A stretch of DNA of 64,000 nt from Achatina immaculata (taxonomy: Eukaryota > Mollusca > Gastropoda > Stylommatophora > Achatinidae), in the NCBI GenBank assembly GCA_009760885.1, contig CM019693.1, positions 44,541,433-44,605,432 of the forward strand, written 5' to 3'. The position numbers were made by a program, and so were the translations under genes. Position 1 is the first letter of the stretch. Each line of letters opens with the position of its first letter. Under the pieces are notes generated by a model. That model ran no database searches and had not been told where the DNA came from. It saw only the letters and a program-made list of their open reading frames with translations. Positions 62,365-64,000 of this stretch are shown piece after piece.

Positions 62365-62424
62365 TTCTCGGCCTTTTTGGCTAAGATCAAAGTGGTATCG
62401 CTTATCGGTGCTTATCAGCTCAAC
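62365..62424 (+). ncRNA. U2 snRNA-like head before Tx1 ORF1 (C')
   Basis: TTCTCGGCCTTTTTGGCTAAG and GATCAAAGTGGTATC are followed by CTTATCAGCTCAAC, which extends the U2 similarity to about nucleotide 55, including the region after the branch-site recognition sequence. The ORF1 ATG is at about 62448. Confidence 0.8.
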
Positions 62425-62447
62425 ACGGACAGCGGAAAGAAGTGGAC

Positions 62448-62858
62448 ATGGAAGGCGGCCAGTACCACCATCCGGGTACTCTAGTTATCTCGGCTAGTGG
62501 GCAGAACGCCACGAAGGTATCATACGCATATATGTACAGTATAGTTGCTGCTCCAGCAGGCGCTGGGCCAAACGGTGTGGGACACCGTCGCTAGGAAAAC
62601 AAAATCCCCGTGGTTTACCACCCTAAACCAGGCGACTCACATGGCGCACTACATAGGAAGGCCTACTCAAACTTAACAATAATCACAGAACACATGGACA
62701 AGGAACGGGTCAAAGGTACACTGCACTGCTTTCCCCCAACCAACAAAATAGAAACGGCCAAACGCTTGGTCGTATTTCTTAACTGGAGACGAGGAAGTCG
62801 AGGTCCCACGCGTGTAGAAAAACTCGAAATCCCGCACTACACAACGAAGGAGAAGTAA
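62448..62858 (+). pseudogene. L1-Tx1 ORF1, subfamily C', decayed
   Basis: MEGGQYHHPGTLVISASGQN, YAYMYSIVAAPAGAG, then frame changes, LTIITEHMDKERVKGTLHCF, TKRLVVF-like and a truncated end near IPHYTTKEK. The part between LHGK and EHMDKER is shortened and the knuckle is missing. Confidence 0.85.
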
Positions 62859-62874
62859 CTGAAAATTTCTATAA

Positions 62875-64000
62875 CATTACAGTGACGTGCAAGATGGCGG
62901 ACGTTTTTTTAAACGCTCTCGCCGGCATGCAGAAATCAGCGGAATTCCGCTTGATCTGTTACATATCATGTACCGGGAGTTGGGCATAAGGCTAACAACC
63001 TTATCCTGGGACATATCTAGAGGCGACTATAGATGGGAAAAAAAGATATCGTTATGGAAACTCGCAGAGAAACCAACCGAGCATCAGGGATGCCAACTTC
63101 GAGGAGCTCATTCGTCGGCCCCAAACATGTGACAAGGATTGGATTCTGGAACGTGAGAACGATAGCAGCACCAACAAAAACTACTCAGGTCATCAAAGAA
63201 ATGGAGAGATACCACCTAGACGTACTGGGCATCAGCGAAATGCGATGGCCAGAAGCAGGTAAAAGATCGGCGGAAAATGGTAAGTTAATAATACATTCAG
63301 GGAGAAATGATGGTAAAATACGGGATTGGGTAGGTATTATTAAGTCAAACATAGCAGCAAATAGCCTTGTAGAATGGTAACCAGTGAACAGTCGTATAAT
63401 AAGAGCACGATACAACCTAAGACACGGAAGAAAAGCAATACTACAGTGTTATGCATCATTACAGATGATGAGGTGAACGACGATTTCTTTCACCAATTAC
63501 AAAAAATCATTAATGAAGTCCTTAAACTCGACATCCTAATTGCTATGGGTGACTTCAACGCTGGCTAAAGTAGGAAAAGATAACACCGACGACGAAAAAG
63601 TAATGGGGAAAGAAGGAATTGACACGGTTAATCAGAATGGAGAAAGATTAATTGAAATATGTCTAACAGAAGTCATGGTCATTGGAGGCACAATATTTCC
63701 ACACAAAAAGAGATAAAACAACGTGGATATCTCCAGATGAAAGAACTAGAAACCAGATAGATCATTTTTGTATTAGAAAGCAATACAGAACATCTCTGAT
63801 AGATGTAAGATCATACAGAGACGCAGATGTCAACAGTGATCACAACCTGTGTATAGGGAAAATAAGACTAAAACTGGGAAGAAATCAATGCTCAGAAAGA
63901 GAAACAGCCACAGCCTACAAGAATACTAACAGTAATTTCAATCTGAAAATGCATGTAGAACCATTTTTTTCCATTGTTAAAACAGACCAAGTCAATCCTT
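62875..64000 (+). pseudogene. RTE-like LINE: leader and APE endonuclease, runs off the window
   Basis: The leader contains AAGATGGCGGAC at 62891. Coding probably starts at 63056 (METRRETNRASGMPTS). It reads RIGFWNVRTIAAPTKTTQVI, LDVLGISEMRWPEAGK (Glu), LIIHSG, GVGIIK-like, RIIRARYNLRHGRK, LIAMGDFNAGVGKDN-like (catalytic GDFNA), then NGERLIEICL, VIGGTIFPHKKR and, in another frame, TTWISPDERTRNQIDHFCIR and DADVNSDHNLCIGKI (Asp-His). There are about four frame breaks, and the RT lies beyond the right edge. Confidence 0.85.

Overview
This is a gene-poor stretch of animal nuclear DNA that consists almost entirely of transposable elements, most of them broken and nested. No host gene, rRNA gene, tRNA gene, CRISPR array or bacterial-type operon can be supported. 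The mixture points to a metazoan, most likely an invertebrate: L1-Tx1-type LINEs, Jockey/L2-like and RTE-like LINEs, an R2-group LINE with a restriction-like endonuclease, Penelope-like elements with GIY-YIG domains, piggyBac, LTR elements, a tRNA-derived SINE and many mini- and microsatellites. The U2 snRNA-like sequences carry the GATCAAAGTG spelling I associate with insects and other invertebrates rather than vertebrates. I cannot name the species.

Layout. 1-8 kb: minus-strand Jockey/L2-like and RTE-like reverse transcriptase (RT) remnants, including a 1.2-kb segment present twice (493-1712 and 5202-6421), a 48-bp minisatellite and an RNase H fragment. 8-15 kb: a 45-bp minisatellite, a tRNA-derived SINE, a minus-strand R2-group LINE, RTE tails and a decayed piggyBac transposase. 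15-59 kb: a dense cluster of L1-Tx1 elements. ORF1 has an RRM-like region, one CCHC knuckle and an acidic tail. ORF2 has an APE-type endonuclease, RT and a C-terminal cysteine motif. At least five ORF1 subfamilies, here called A, B, C, C' and D, are interleaved, recombined and internally deleted. The cluster is interrupted by a Jockey-type element (23.8-25.2 kb), exact tandem duplications (25.1-28.7 and 33.1-36.0 kb), and three copies of a solo LTR. 55-64 kb: a Jockey/L2-like element, Penelope-like pieces, an LTR-element gag, one more Tx1 fragment and an RTE-like element running off the right edge.

How the parts work together. In an intact Tx1 element, ORF1 would coat the RNA, and ORF2 would nick the target and reverse-transcribe from a conserved 3' UTR. 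That same 3' UTR ends several copies here, including deletion derivatives that could only move with ORF2 supplied in trans. Three features stand out. First, copies of the 5' end of U2 snRNA sit at the head of several Tx1 elements, once as a tandem pair. Second, an intron-like segment lies between ORF1 and ORF2 in several subfamilies. Third, non-autonomous Tx1 derivatives form a head-to-tail array at 37.8-42.7 kb with recurrent deletion junctions. All calls are from reading the sequence; no database search was possible.
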